Shown: positions 1 to 6,870, counted from the stretch's first letter. The stretch is DNA of 10,788 bases from CAZQIC01 sp964593555 (GCA_964593555.1 CAZQIC010000149.1:1-10788); one strand, 5' to 3'. Notes: generated by a model from the sequence alone, not told the origin. A program made the numbers and translations.

Positions 1-11
1 ATACGATTTTA

Positions 12-185
12 TTAGATTGTTTTTAACATTCTATTTTTAGAACTCCCCTTAACAATGGGCTTCCCGGTAAGAGAGTCTCTAAATATGGCTTGGTAGTTTA
101 TACCCTTTGGAGGAGCAAAGTTTTGTGAGATTACACAACAGTGAAAAACGAAAACGAAGAAAAACAAAAAAGGTAATCGTTTCAT
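12..185 (-). CDS. 57-residue secreted ORF with GINYQA-type N-terminus, probably a truncated surface-protein remnant
   Basis: Reading from the ATG at 183-185, the frame is open for 57 codons and ends at tandem TAA TAA (9-14). Residues 1-20 are a very hydrophobic signal peptide rich in Phe and Val, ending near VISQ. Residues 22-45 contain NFAPPKGINYQAIFRDSLTG followed by KPIV. This closely resembles the mature N-terminus of many large Bacteroidota secreted or surface proteins, which usually read QGINYQAVVRD and continue for hundreds of residues. Here the similarity ends at KPIV, and 12 unrelated residues precede the stop; the other two frames also hit stops at once. It lies 56 bases downstream of the phosphatase gene, with no Shine-Dalgarno sequence and no exact TAnnTTTG box upstream. 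I infer a degraded 5' remnant; a genuine short secreted peptide is the alternative. The reading frame is seen directly, its expression is not. Confidence 0.5.
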   Translation of the reverse strand: MKRLPFLFFFVFVFHCCVISQNFAPPKGINYQAIFRDSLTGKPIVKGSSKNRMLKTI

Positions 186-241
186 GTTAAACTAATCACG
201 TGTTACCAATAAATATAAATAAAAATTAGGAATAAAAAAAA

Positions 242-2035
242 TCAGATCTTAACGCCCCAAACAAGTATATCGTCTACCTGTTCTAAGGTACCTTTCCATG
301 TCTCAATTGTTTTGTCCAAAAACAATTTTTGATCATTGATGGTCATGTTATGTATTTTTAAAAGCACATCCCTGAAATTACGTGCCATAAATTTTTTTCC
401 ATTCGGTCCGCCAAACTGATCGGCATATCCATCAGAAAACACATACAACATATCTCCTTTTTGAAGTTTTATATTGTGATTGGTAAATTTTCTTTCGCCC
501 TCTCCAACAAAAAATCCGACAGGAAATTTATCACCCTTTATTTCCTGCAGTGCACCATCCCTGAGTAAGTACAATGGGTTGTATGCGCCTGAATATTCAA
601 GCTCAAGCTTATCAAAATTAATGGAACACAATGAGACATCCATTCCATCTTTTGCAGCAACCTCATCGCCTGAACTATGCAAGGTGTCGCTTACTCCTTT
701 ATTGAGCGCATCGAGTATCAATGCCGGCTCCACCAGGCTTGTATTAGTCACTACATGCTTCAATAAGTTATGACCTACTATTGACATAAAAGCACCAGGA
801 ACACCGTGACCCGTACAATCCACAGTAGCAAAAAGAACCTTATCCTGTTTTTTTTGAATCCAGTAAAAGTCCCCGCTTACAATATCTTTTGGTTTGTACA
901 GAACGAATGAATCGGGCAATAATTTTTTTACAACATTGTCAGGAGGTAAAATTGCCTCTTGTATCCTTTTCGCGTATTTGATACTATCAGTTACATGTTT
1001 ATAAAGAACTTCCAGCCTTTCGTTTTGATTTTCAATTTCTCTTTTCTGCATCATCACCTGTTCAGTTCTCTCGATAACTTTTTGCTCCAACATCCGCTCA
1101 TTTTCTGCAAGCTCCGAACGCATTTTTAGTAATGCATGACCAAGGGTATCTTCTTCACTTAAAGGAGTATATGCCGATTGAAAATTTGCCGAACCAACCT
1201 CATGCGCAAAATCCGTTGTACTACGCATTCCTTTTATCAAGCCATCTAAAGCAACTGACATCTCTCCGATCTCGTCATTTCTATTCCGGATCGTTTCTGT
1301 TGGAAGAACGCCACGGCCCATTGACTGCAGAATTTTTTTAAGCTTTCTTATTGGTGAAACAATAGAACGAACAGTGAGCAAGGCAATTATAATACCTCCA
1401 ATAACAAGTGCAATACCCAGGATACGAACTACTCTCTCTAATAAATTAAACGACTCTATCATTCGTCTATTTACTCCGGTCGCATTTGCTTGTTGAATAA
1501 TAATAAGGTCGTTCAATTCCGATAATATACTTTCCGTTTTAGTATATAAATCACCTGTTGCATCCATAACGGAGTTTTGTGCTCCTAAAACAATCGACCC
1601 CTCTTCGTAACTTGAAAAACTGTTCAGGTTATCCATAATTTCTTTATGCAATAAAAAAAGATCATCTACAGATTGAAAAATGTGATGTAATTGTTCCTTA
1701 TCTTCTTCTTTCCAGTTCAGAGAAACATCTTCCGTTTTTTGTTTTAATGCAGGATACTCCTTTTTAATTAAATCCTTTAACTCTTTCTTGCTGGGTTCAT
1801 CTTCAATAGGAATATTTACCCAGTTAATTATTAACACCTTTGATCTGAGCACGACCGAATTGATCTCTTTTAGGTTAGCTACCGATGGTATAAAAATTTC
1901 TGTTACTTCTTTTGTTTTTTGCCGACTATCTATTAAAGTCAATAAAGTAAAGATGAAAGCCAATAGAGTTAAAACAATAAAAGCACCAAAGCCGGCACCT
2001 ATTCTTCTTCCTATTGTAAATCTTAATTTAGACAA
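242..2035 (-). CDS. Membrane HAMP-SpoIIE (PP2C-type) serine/threonine phosphatase
   Basis: Numbered from a TTG start at 2033-2035, the protein has 597 residues. TM1 lies at about 14-35, a helical extracytoplasmic sensor region at 36-200 (four-helix-bundle style), TM2 at 203-222, HAMP at about 222-272 (SPIRKLKK, then NDEIGEMSVALD), a coiled coil at about 304-360 and a SpoIIE domain at about 375-597. PP2C metal-site motifs are intact: SGDF (D389), VDCTGHG (D406), KDGMD (D463, D466), SDGYAD (D535) and QVDDI (D588, D589). Members of this family usually dephosphorylate phosphoserine on anti-sigma antagonist (STAS) proteins; no STAS or anti-sigma kinase gene is visible here, so the substrate is unknown. 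The only ATG before TM1 is at 2153-2155 and would overlap the TPR gene by 95 bases, its extra N-terminus being an out-of-frame reading of that gene's end. I therefore prefer the TTG, 25 bases after the TPR stop. Family call firm, start uncertain. Confidence 0.9.
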   Translation of the reverse strand: MSKLRFTIGRRIGAGFGAFIVLTLLAFIFTLLTLIDSRQKTKEVTEIFIPSVANLKEINSVVLRSKVLIINWVNIPIEDEPSKKELKDLIKKEYPALKQKTEDVSLNWKEEDKEQLHHIFQSVDDLFLLHKEIMDNLNSFSSYEEGSIVLGAQNSVMDATGDLYTKTESILSELNDLIIIQQANATGVNRRMIESFNLLERVVRILGIALVIGGIIIALLTVRSIVSPIRKLKKILQSMGRGVLPTETIRNRNDEIGEMSVALDGLIKGMRSTTDFAHEVGSANFQSAYTPLSEEDTLGHALLKMRSELAENERMLEQKVIERTEQVMMQKREIENQNERLEVLYKHVTDSIKYAKRIQEAILPPDNVVKKLLPDSFVLYKPKDIVSGDFYWIQKKQDKVLFATVDCTGHGVPGAFMSIVGHNLLKHVVTNTSLVEPALILDALNKGVSDTLHSSGDEVAAKDGMDVSLCSINFDKLELEYSGAYNPLYLLRDGALQEIKGDKFPVGFFVGEGERKFTNHNIKLQKGDMLYVFSDGYADQFGGPNGKKFMARNFRDVLLKIHNMTINDQKLFLDKTIETWKGTLEQVDDILVWGVKI

Positions 2036-2060
2036 TGCTGTTGGAATTAATGTTGAGGAA

Positions 2061-2954
2061 TTATTTACCTTGTTCTGCTTTCTTTCTTTCCTCCGAGAAT
2101 TTTTCGTACTTCTCCTTATCCTGAAGACTGTAATAAATCCCTGATAAACCTTCAAGGGTATTTACGTTTTTAGGATCTAACTCATGCGCTTTTTCCATAT
2201 ATGGCAATGAAATTTTAAACAACTCAACCGATTCATCAACAATATTATCAAATGCTATCAACTCCATATCATAATCCGTTTGTTTTATTATATTAAGAGC
2301 TTTATTATAATATAATTTTGCCAAATGGTAATTTGCACTTGCATCATTCGGGTTAAGGACAAGAGCTTTTTCATACATTTTTTTTGACAATTCAAAAAAC
2401 TCTTTATTCTTCTCCATGTCCTTCTCAAATATACTTCCATAAACATCTCCCAACACAACATTAAATTCCACGTCCTGTTGATTAAAATTCATACTTGGGT
2501 CTACGTATGAAAATGCTTTTTTATACATTTCATAATTATAAATTCCTGTTTCATAATCACCCGAACTATTCAACGCGCCTGCCGCATCATTTTTGTAACG
2601 CGAAGCCAAGTATTTTAGCGTTTGAATTGTATTCATTCTTATTTCTGAACCTTTATCTAATTCAAGCGACTTCACGCACGATTTAAAAGATTCTTCCCTA
2701 AGTTTTGAACGAGGGTCTGAATTCTCTTTTGCCTTGTACAACTCTTTTAAAATAAAACCTCTCAAGTACCAGGTAAATAATTCTTTGGAAGTTTCCTCAT
2801 TTATAGCGGCTAACTCAACAAACACCAACGCGCTGTCATATTTTGCAGCTTGCGTTAATTCCTGTGCTTTCATTAAGTTAATGCTCTGCGAATATGAGTT
2901 TACACTCATAACAAATAACATAACCGTAAGCAAAAAAGGTAAAAGGTTTTTCAT
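2061..2954 (-). CDS. Secreted TPR-repeat protein, middle gene of the YfiR-phosphatase unit
   Basis: The 297-residue product starts with a signal peptide (about 1-23, MKNLLPFLLTVMLFVMSVNS then YSQ) with no lipobox cysteine, so it is probably periplasmic. The rest is helical with TPR-like units: AQELTQAAKYDSALVFVELA (about 30-49), a pair around 58-105, and clearer repeats at about 185-220 (KKMYEKALVLNPNDASANYHLAKLYYNKAL) and 240-285 (PYMEKAHELDPKNVNTLEGLSGIYYSL). TPRs bind proteins; no enzymatic motif is seen. It starts 21 bases after the YfiR-like gene and stops just before the phosphatase, so the three are probably co-transcribed. I infer an adaptor or sensor partner in the periplasm for the YfiR-like protein or the phosphatase sensor domain. 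In the Proteobacterial Yfi system the third partner is the OmpA-like lipoprotein YfiB, and this protein does not resemble it. The TPR call is good; the role is inference. Confidence 0.85.
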   Translation of the reverse strand: MKNLLPFLLTVMLFVMSVNSYSQSINLMKAQELTQAAKYDSALVFVELAAINEETSKELFTWYLRGFILKELYKAKENSDPRSKLREESFKSCVKSLELDKGSEIRMNTIQTLKYLASRYKNDAAGALNSSGDYETGIYNYEMYKKAFSYVDPSMNFNQQDVEFNVVLGDVYGSIFEKDMEKNKEFFELSKKMYEKALVLNPNDASANYHLAKLYYNKALNIIKQTDYDMELIAFDNIVDESVELFKISLPYMEKAHELDPKNVNTLEGLSGIYYSLQDKEKYEKFSEERKKAEQGK

Positions 2955-2975
2955 TTCAACTAATGTTAAAATTTA

Positions 2976-3500
2976 TTATTCAATTAATATCGCCAGTGTA
3001 TTTAAGCTTGAGCTAACTTTTAAATTATATTTCTCAGCATTCTTTCTGTTCAATTCAAATTTTTGCCTGTTATTCTGAACAATAAAATTAATAGCTGCGT
3101 TTTGTTTTGCCAGCCCTGGTTTTTCGGTGACAAGCAAGGTGTTTTTTCCTTTAATAAAATTTTCAATATCGCTAATTGACGTTTCAAATTCAGGGCTTAC
3201 AAACAGCATATGAAATTTGATATTCTTATCCAGGGAAAGTAAATTTTTTATTTCAAATGATTGAGAGCCTGCTTTCTTCTTTGTAGCCATTTCATTAAGC
3301 TCGCTAACAAGGTATGGATTTGGCCCTAAAACACCGATTACAAAACTTCCGGTCTTGTAATTTTTGGGCCAGTCGATATATTTTGTGAAGTTGTAAAGAA
3401 AAACGGTTTTTACTTTTGCGCTTGTAGATTCAGGACTTGTAGTATCTACTTTTCCAGAGAGAAAAAATGCACCAAATAGTACAAAAATCAATTGCTTCAT
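2976..3500 (-). CDS. YfiR-like periplasmic regulator (DUF4154 family)
   Basis: 174 residues with a short hydrophobic leader (about 1-16), so probably exported. Family hallmarks are KVKTVFLYNFTKYIDWP (about 29-45), a central segment with FVIGVLGPNPYLVSEL, then FVSPEF, then the C-terminal signature INFIVQNNRQKFELNRKNA followed by LKVSSSLNTLA. These match YfiR/HmsC-type DUF4154 proteins. In Pseudomonas aeruginosa, YfiR is a periplasmic repressor of the HAMP-containing diguanylate cyclase YfiN and carries disulfide-forming cysteines. The protein here has no cysteine at all, so redox control of that kind is unlikely. It is the first gene of a tight three-gene unit (21 bases to the TPR gene), with a 107-base gap upstream holding a hairpin. 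I see no exact TAnnTTTG box before it, only TTATTTTG with one mismatch (3525-3532). I infer that it modulates the membrane phosphatase downstream. Confidence 0.85.
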   Translation of the reverse strand: MKQLIFVLFGAFFLSGKVDTTSPESTSAKVKTVFLYNFTKYIDWPKNYKTGSFVIGVLGPNPYLVSELNEMATKKKAGSQSFEIKNLLSLDKNIKFHMLFVSPEFETSISDIENFIKGKNTLLVTEKPGLAKQNAAINFIVQNNRQKFELNRKNAEKYNLKVSSSLNTLAILIE

Positions 3501-3547
3501 GAGTACCGCAAGACAAATGTCAGACCAAAATAATGGTTTCCGAATTT

Positions 3548-3570
3548 AACCCTAAAATAGGGTTTTTTTT
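3548..3570. terminator. Hairpin with U-tract, oriented as a plus-strand terminator
   Basis: A perfect 7-bp stem (AACCCTA at 3548-3554, TAGGGTT at 3558-3564) with an AAA loop is followed on the plus strand by six further T. In the gene-bearing minus strand the A-run precedes the stem and AAATTC follows it, so the classic intrinsic-terminator order fits only plus-strand transcripts. It lies 44 bases past the MoxR stop and about 47 bases before the YfiR-like start. It may still mark the end of the MoxR transcript, or stop antisense transcription. Confidence 0.4.
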
Positions 3571-3607
3571 GGATTATTCTATAAAAAAGGGAGTTTGTGT
3601 TTACTAA

Positions 3608-4576
3608 TCAGGCCTTTAACAAACCAGAAAGAATAGCATCCGTGGAAAGGCCTTCGGCCTCGGCTTTATAATTTCTCGAAACACGGTGCCTCAAGATCGC
3701 CATCGCAACAGCATTTACATCTTCTATATCTGGAGAATATTTACCATTAATTGCAGCATGGCACTTTGCACCTAACACTAAATACTGTGATGCTCTTGGC
3801 CCTGCCCCCCAAGAGATATATTTATTGATCACCTCAGCCGCACTAGGTGTCCCAACCCGTGTTTTGGCTGTAAGACTCACTGCATACTCAAGTACATTAT
3901 CTGCAATCGGAATTTTCCTTACAAGGTTCTGGAAAAAAATTATTTCTTCAGCAGTAAGAATTTTATTCAATGAAACTGATCTATCAGATGTGGTTGCTTT
4001 CACTATTTCTAACTCTTCATTGTATGAAGGGTAGTCCACCCAGATATTAAACATAAACCGATCAAGCTGGGCTTCGGGCAGTGGATATGTAGCTTCTTGT
4101 TCAATAGGATTTTGAGTTGCCAGGACAAAGAACGGAGCCTCTAATGCATACCTTTTTCCTCCTACCGTTACAGCCCTTTCCTGCATGGCCTCCAATAAAG
4201 CCGCTTGTGTTTTCGGAGGAGTACGGTTTATCTCATCGGCTAAAACAATGTTCGCAAACAAAGGGCCCTTAATAAATTTAAACTGTCTTGATTCATCTAA
4301 TATTTCTGAACCGGTAATATCAGAAGGCATAAGGTCAGGCGTAAACTGTATTCTGTTGTATGAAAGACCTAATGATTGGGCAATAGTATTTACAAGTAAG
4401 GTTTTTGCCAGACCGGGTACTCCAACCAGCAAACAATGCCCGCGGCAAAAAATTGAAATAAGTACATCCTTCACAACAGTATCCTGCCCTACAATAACTT
4501 TCCCTATCTCTTTTTTAAGCTCTTTATATTTTACTACAAAAGCATCTACCGCTTCAACATCCGATTGATATTTCAT
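3608..4576 (-). CDS. MoxR-family AAA+ ATPase
   Basis: 322 residues, the usual length for MoxR ATPases, and cytoplasmic (no signal peptide or membrane segment). Walker A is GVPGLAKT (52-59), Walker B VLADEINR (111-118), sensor 1 ATQNP (153-157) followed by EQEATYPLPEAQLDRF with the arginine-finger candidate R173, and sensor 2 lies in the GAGPRASQ segment (R261). The C-terminal helical lid closes with RHRVSRNY (296-303). MoxR proteins are chaperone-like ATPases that usually act with von Willebrand A or DUF58 proteins encoded next to them. Here none follows: the next gene, 107 bases on, is the YfiR-like one. It sits 66 bases after surA, with a GC-rich palindromic repeat in that gap, and may be co-transcribed with surA. 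I infer a link to envelope protein maturation from position alone. Family call very secure. Confidence 0.95.
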   Translation of the reverse strand: MKYQSDVEAVDAFVVKYKELKKEIGKVIVGQDTVVKDVLISIFCRGHCLLVGVPGLAKTLLVNTIAQSLGLSYNRIQFTPDLMPSDITGSEILDESRQFKFIKGPLFANIVLADEINRTPPKTQAALLEAMQERAVTVGGKRYALEAPFFVLATQNPIEQEATYPLPEAQLDRFMFNIWVDYPSYNEELEIVKATTSDRSVSLNKILTAEEIIFFQNLVRKIPIADNVLEYAVSLTAKTRVGTPSAAEVINKYISWGAGPRASQYLVLGAKCHAAINGKYSPDIEDVNAVAMAILRHRVSRNYKAEAEGLSTDAILSGLLKA

Positions 4577-4584
4577 ACGCGTAT
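4575..4584. promoter_or_regulatory. Perfect 10-bp palindrome ATACGCGTAT overlapping the moxR start codon
   Basis: ATACGCGTAT reads identically on both strands and shares two bases with the moxR start codon (4574-4576). Further CGTAT and ATACG units lie at 4601-4605 and 4629-4633, flanking the nearby repeat. It could be an operator, a chance palindrome, or part of the repeat element. No regulator can be named. Confidence 0.2.
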
Positions 4585-4603
4585 TATTTTAATTTTTTGT
4601 CGT

Positions 4604-4634
4604 ATGCCCGCCTGCCATCGGGCATGGAATACGC
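4604..4634. repeat. GC-rich palindromic intergenic repeat, copy A (upstream of moxR)
   Basis: This 31-base sequence matches 9122-9152 with one difference (T4625 versus G9143), in the same orientation. It is strikingly GC-rich in an AT-rich setting. The stem ATGCCCG (4604-4610) pairs with CGGGCAT (4619-4625) around an 8-base loop. It ends 27 bases before the moxR start codon, while copy B ends 23 bases before the start codon of the 712-residue isomerase gene. In the transcript it would form a hairpin in the 5' leader of moxR. It could be a dispersed REP-like element, a processing or stability hairpin, or a regulatory site. Two copies in 10 kb suggest many in the genome. Confidence 0.7.
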
Positions 4635-4642
4635 TACAAATT

Positions 4643-6001
4643 TTAATTGATCCATTTATTATCAAACTTACACGTTTTAAAATCGTCTTCCAATTTTACG
4701 TAAGTAGATTGCAATTTTTTATTTACCCAGTCAGCAATTATTTTTTGCTTTTTTTCTTCGAGAGCTGCATTTTGAATTTTCTGATAGTCGTCTCTCAGGT
4801 TCGCCCTGTGTGGTTCAGTACGGCTTTTTAAATATAAAATACGGTACGACTGCTTTGCATCTTTAGTCATCGCAAGCGCGGGCTTAGCCAATTCACCGAC
4901 CTTTAATTTATCAATGGTAAATACCAGCGAAGGATCAAGCTGTCCCAACTCATCCATTTCAAATTTGGTTGAACCTGTAGAAGGATTAACAATAAGTCCA
5001 TTCACGTTCTTACTCTCATCATTATCTGAATATTTTGCCGCTGCCTGTTCAAACGAAAGAGAATCTTTCTGTATAAGATCGTAAATACTGTCCAATTTTA
5101 TTTTTGAAGCTACCATGTCCATATCCGAAATTTTCGGAGTGATCAATATATGTTTCAGGTCAACAAACTCTCCTCTCCTTGCGATCAATTGCATAAAGTG
5201 ATATCCATAATCTGTCTCAAACACTTCCGAAAACTGGTTCTCTTTCATAGAAAATGAAATAGCATCGAACTCCGGAACAAACTGCCCTCTTTGAATGTTT
5301 TTATATTCCCCTCCATTTTTTGCCGAACCCGGATCTTCAGAATATAAAACAGCCAACGATGAAAAATTTTCTCCCTTTAACACCCGCTCCCTGAGTTTGG
5401 AAATTTTATTCTTCGCTTCCAATTTTGCCTCTGTAGTAATTGGAGGTTTTTTAACGATCTCTCCAATTTCAATTTCGGCATTTATAAACGGAAGACTGTC
5501 AGATGGAATGTTGTTAAAATATTTTTTTACTTCTGCAGGAGTGACATTAACATTGCTAGTGACTTTTGACTGCATTGTTTGAGCGAGCAACAGATCCTTC
5601 ACATCGTCCCTGAGTTCTGCCTTGTAATCCTCAACTGTTTTACCATAAAATGCCGTAAAACTTTCTTCAGAGCCAAATTGTGCAATATAATAGCGCAGCC
5701 TTCTATCTAATTCAGAATCTACCTGCGTATCGGTAACCTCCACAGAATCCCTTTCAGCCTGGGCAACCAATAATTTTTGATAAAGAATATCTTCCAGCAT
5801 TTTGCAACGCGTATTCTCAGTTACACTTTCAGAATGCGCAACAAATTGTAAATATTCCGATTCGAGTTCCGATTGCTTTATAATATTATCACCCACAATT
5901 GCAATTATTCTGTCAACAACCACTTCCTTTTGCTGTGCACGAACAAGTAACGATGTGACACAAAAAGAGAAAATCACCGCAACACCTTTAATTCTATTCA
6001 T
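4643..6001 (-). CDS. surA: SurA-type periplasmic chaperone / peptidyl-prolyl cis-trans isomerase
   Basis: 452 residues beginning with a signal peptide (about 1-23, ending LVRAQ). Residues 26-160 match the SurA N-terminal chaperone region: VDRIIAIVGDNIIKQSELE, then CKMLEDILYQKLLVAQAERD. Two parvulin (PpiC) domains follow. The first, about 175-275, has FSSLAVLYSEDPGSAKNGGEY and FETDYGYHFMQL. The second, about 280-395, begins DLKHILITP and is more divergent: YSDNDESKNVNGLIVNP replaces the usual Gly-Gly segment. A C-terminal helix (about 400-450) completes the SurA plan, and the length is close to that of the family. SurA escorts unfolded outer-membrane proteins across the periplasm to the Bam complex. 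The start ATG overlaps the lipoprotein stop by 8 bases (ATGAATAG), implying translational coupling. Function is secure at family level; orthology to E. coli SurA is inferred from architecture. Confidence 0.9.
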   Translation of the reverse strand: MNRIKGVAVIFSFCVTSLLVRAQQKEVVVDRIIAIVGDNIIKQSELESEYLQFVAHSESVTENTRCKMLEDILYQKLLVAQAERDSVEVTDTQVDSELDRRLRYYIAQFGSEESFTAFYGKTVEDYKAELRDDVKDLLLAQTMQSKVTSNVNVTPAEVKKYFNNIPSDSLPFINAEIEIGEIVKKPPITTEAKLEAKNKISKLRERVLKGENFSSLAVLYSEDPGSAKNGGEYKNIQRGQFVPEFDAISFSMKENQFSEVFETDYGYHFMQLIARRGEFVDLKHILITPKISDMDMVASKIKLDSIYDLIQKDSLSFEQAAAKYSDNDESKNVNGLIVNPSTGSTKFEMDELGQLDPSLVFTIDKLKVGELAKPALAMTKDAKQSYRILYLKSRTEPHRANLRDDYQKIQNAALEEKKQKIIADWVNKKLQSTYVKLEDDFKTCKFDNKWIN

Positions 6002-6842
6002 TTGTTTTTATTATTTCTACTTCGTTATTTTTAACTGCTTCTTCGTATATATCCTTATTCATACGGTTAACCAACTCTAATTTTCGTTTGTTCAGTATAA
6101 TATTACGGATATTTTCCTTCTCAAACGCTAACGGTGAAATGCTGTTCTTTATTTTAAAGCCTTTAATATTAAGGAGGTATAAACTTGAGGAGTCTTCTAC
6201 CTGTACTAAACGATTATTCTTCAAAAAAAGTTCTTTGTTATAGGTTTCTATAGGTATCTCTTTTAAAATATCATCGAACAACAACCATGTATTATCATCG
6301 AGGTAAAAATTCTGAGCATACTGGTGACAATAGGTCTCTAATGATGCCCTGTCTTTTGGAATATCTGACCCATACCATCTTTTAATTTTATCGAGATCAG
6401 GTGCTTTTTTACTCACTTTTACGTACAATACTTTTATGATATTATCTCTTAATTCGAAACTGTTTTTGTTCGATTCATAATAGCCAGCTATTTCATCGGC
6501 TGCAACTGTTGTATCTAACTGCTGGCCTATTAATTCCTTTTCATATGAGTAAATGATCAGTGAATTGCGATAAGTCTCCAATTGTTTTTCCACATTTTTT
6601 TGCTCATCAGTGAGATTACTTTCTGCTTTTTTTATCAGCAATTTTTCCCTGATCCAGCTATTGATAAATTTATCCACCAGCTTTATACTATCATCTTCAG
6701 GTGTTCCTTTAGGGACAACACCCTTGAGATCATCAGCATAGAGGTGCTGATCATAAACCCTTGCAACAGGGCCTGTTTTTTTTTCTTCACCGCTATTACA
6801 CGATAAGAACAAAGTCACAATTATTAAATAAAAAAATCTCAT
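5994..6842 (-). CDS. SurA-like lipoprotein without recognisable parvulin motifs
   Basis: I start this at the ATG 6840-6842, giving 282 residues with a clear lipoprotein signal: MRFFYLIIVTLFLSC, lipobox LFLSC, lipidated Cys15. A longer reading from 6917 would begin inside a terminator hairpin and bury the signal peptide, so I reject it. Residues 26-125 resemble a SurA-type N-terminal helical region: VARVYDQHLYADDL, then VDKFINSWIREKLLIKKAESNL. About 128-230 sits where a parvulin domain would lie (ELRDNIIKVLYVKVSKKAPDL onward), but the paired glycines and the YGYHII-type strand seen in its neighbours are absent, so isomerase activity is unlikely. A C-terminal helix (about 238-270) follows. It lies between two parvulin genes and overlaps surA by 8 bases. 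I infer a membrane-anchored chaperone partner; the family assignment rests on layout and context more than on motifs. Confidence 0.75.
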   Translation of the reverse strand: MRFFYLIIVTLFLSCNSGEEKKTGPVARVYDQHLYADDLKGVVPKGTPEDDSIKLVDKFINSWIREKLLIKKAESNLTDEQKNVEKQLETYRNSLIIYSYEKELIGQQLDTTVAADEIAGYYESNKNSFELRDNIIKVLYVKVSKKAPDLDKIKRWYGSDIPKDRASLETYCHQYAQNFYLDDNTWLLFDDILKEIPIETYNKELFLKNNRLVQVEDSSSLYLLNIKGFKIKNSISPLAFEKENIRNIILNKRKLELVNRMNKDIYEEAVKNNEVEIIKTNE

Positions 6843-6849
6843 CTGCCCC

Positions 6850-6864
6850 TGATCATTAAGATCA
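6850..6864. promoter_or_regulatory. Inverted repeat TGATC-N5-GATCA beside the lipoprotein promoter
   Basis: TGATC (6850-6854) and GATCA (6860-6864) form a 5+5 inverted repeat with a five-base spacer. It lies between the -7 box and the start codon, touching the box, which is where a repressor operator would sit. Its short length makes chance plausible. Confidence 0.2.
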
Positions 6865-6870
6865 AATATA
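6863..6870 (-). promoter_or_regulatory. Bacteroidota-type -7 box (TATATTTG) before the lipoprotein gene
   Basis: On the minus strand this reads TATATTTG, an exact match to TAnnTTTG, the -7 element used by the Bacteroidota primary sigma factor. A TTTA sequence 17 bases upstream could serve as a weak -33 element (consensus TTTG). It lies just downstream of a terminator hairpin and about 20 bases before the lipoprotein ATG, so it probably starts the lipoprotein-surA transcript with a very short leader. Confidence 0.5.

Noticed and set aside
161..174. Possible frameshift in the A-run near the start of the 57-codon ORF
   Set aside because: Careful counting gives six A (166-171), and the frame from the ATG through the signal peptide to GINYQA is open without any shift.
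3645..3660. Small GC hairpin AGGCC-TTC-GGCCT
   Set aside because: It lies within the moxR coding sequence and encodes conserved-looking C-terminal residues; the 5-bp stem has no U-tract.
4185..4568. Plus-strand ORF of 127 codons inside moxR
   Set aside because: It lies wholly opposite a well-conserved gene and its product matches no family I recognise. The same applies to the other plus-strand ORFs in the window, for example 9627-9995 opposite guaB and 7906-8253 opposite the large isomerase gene.
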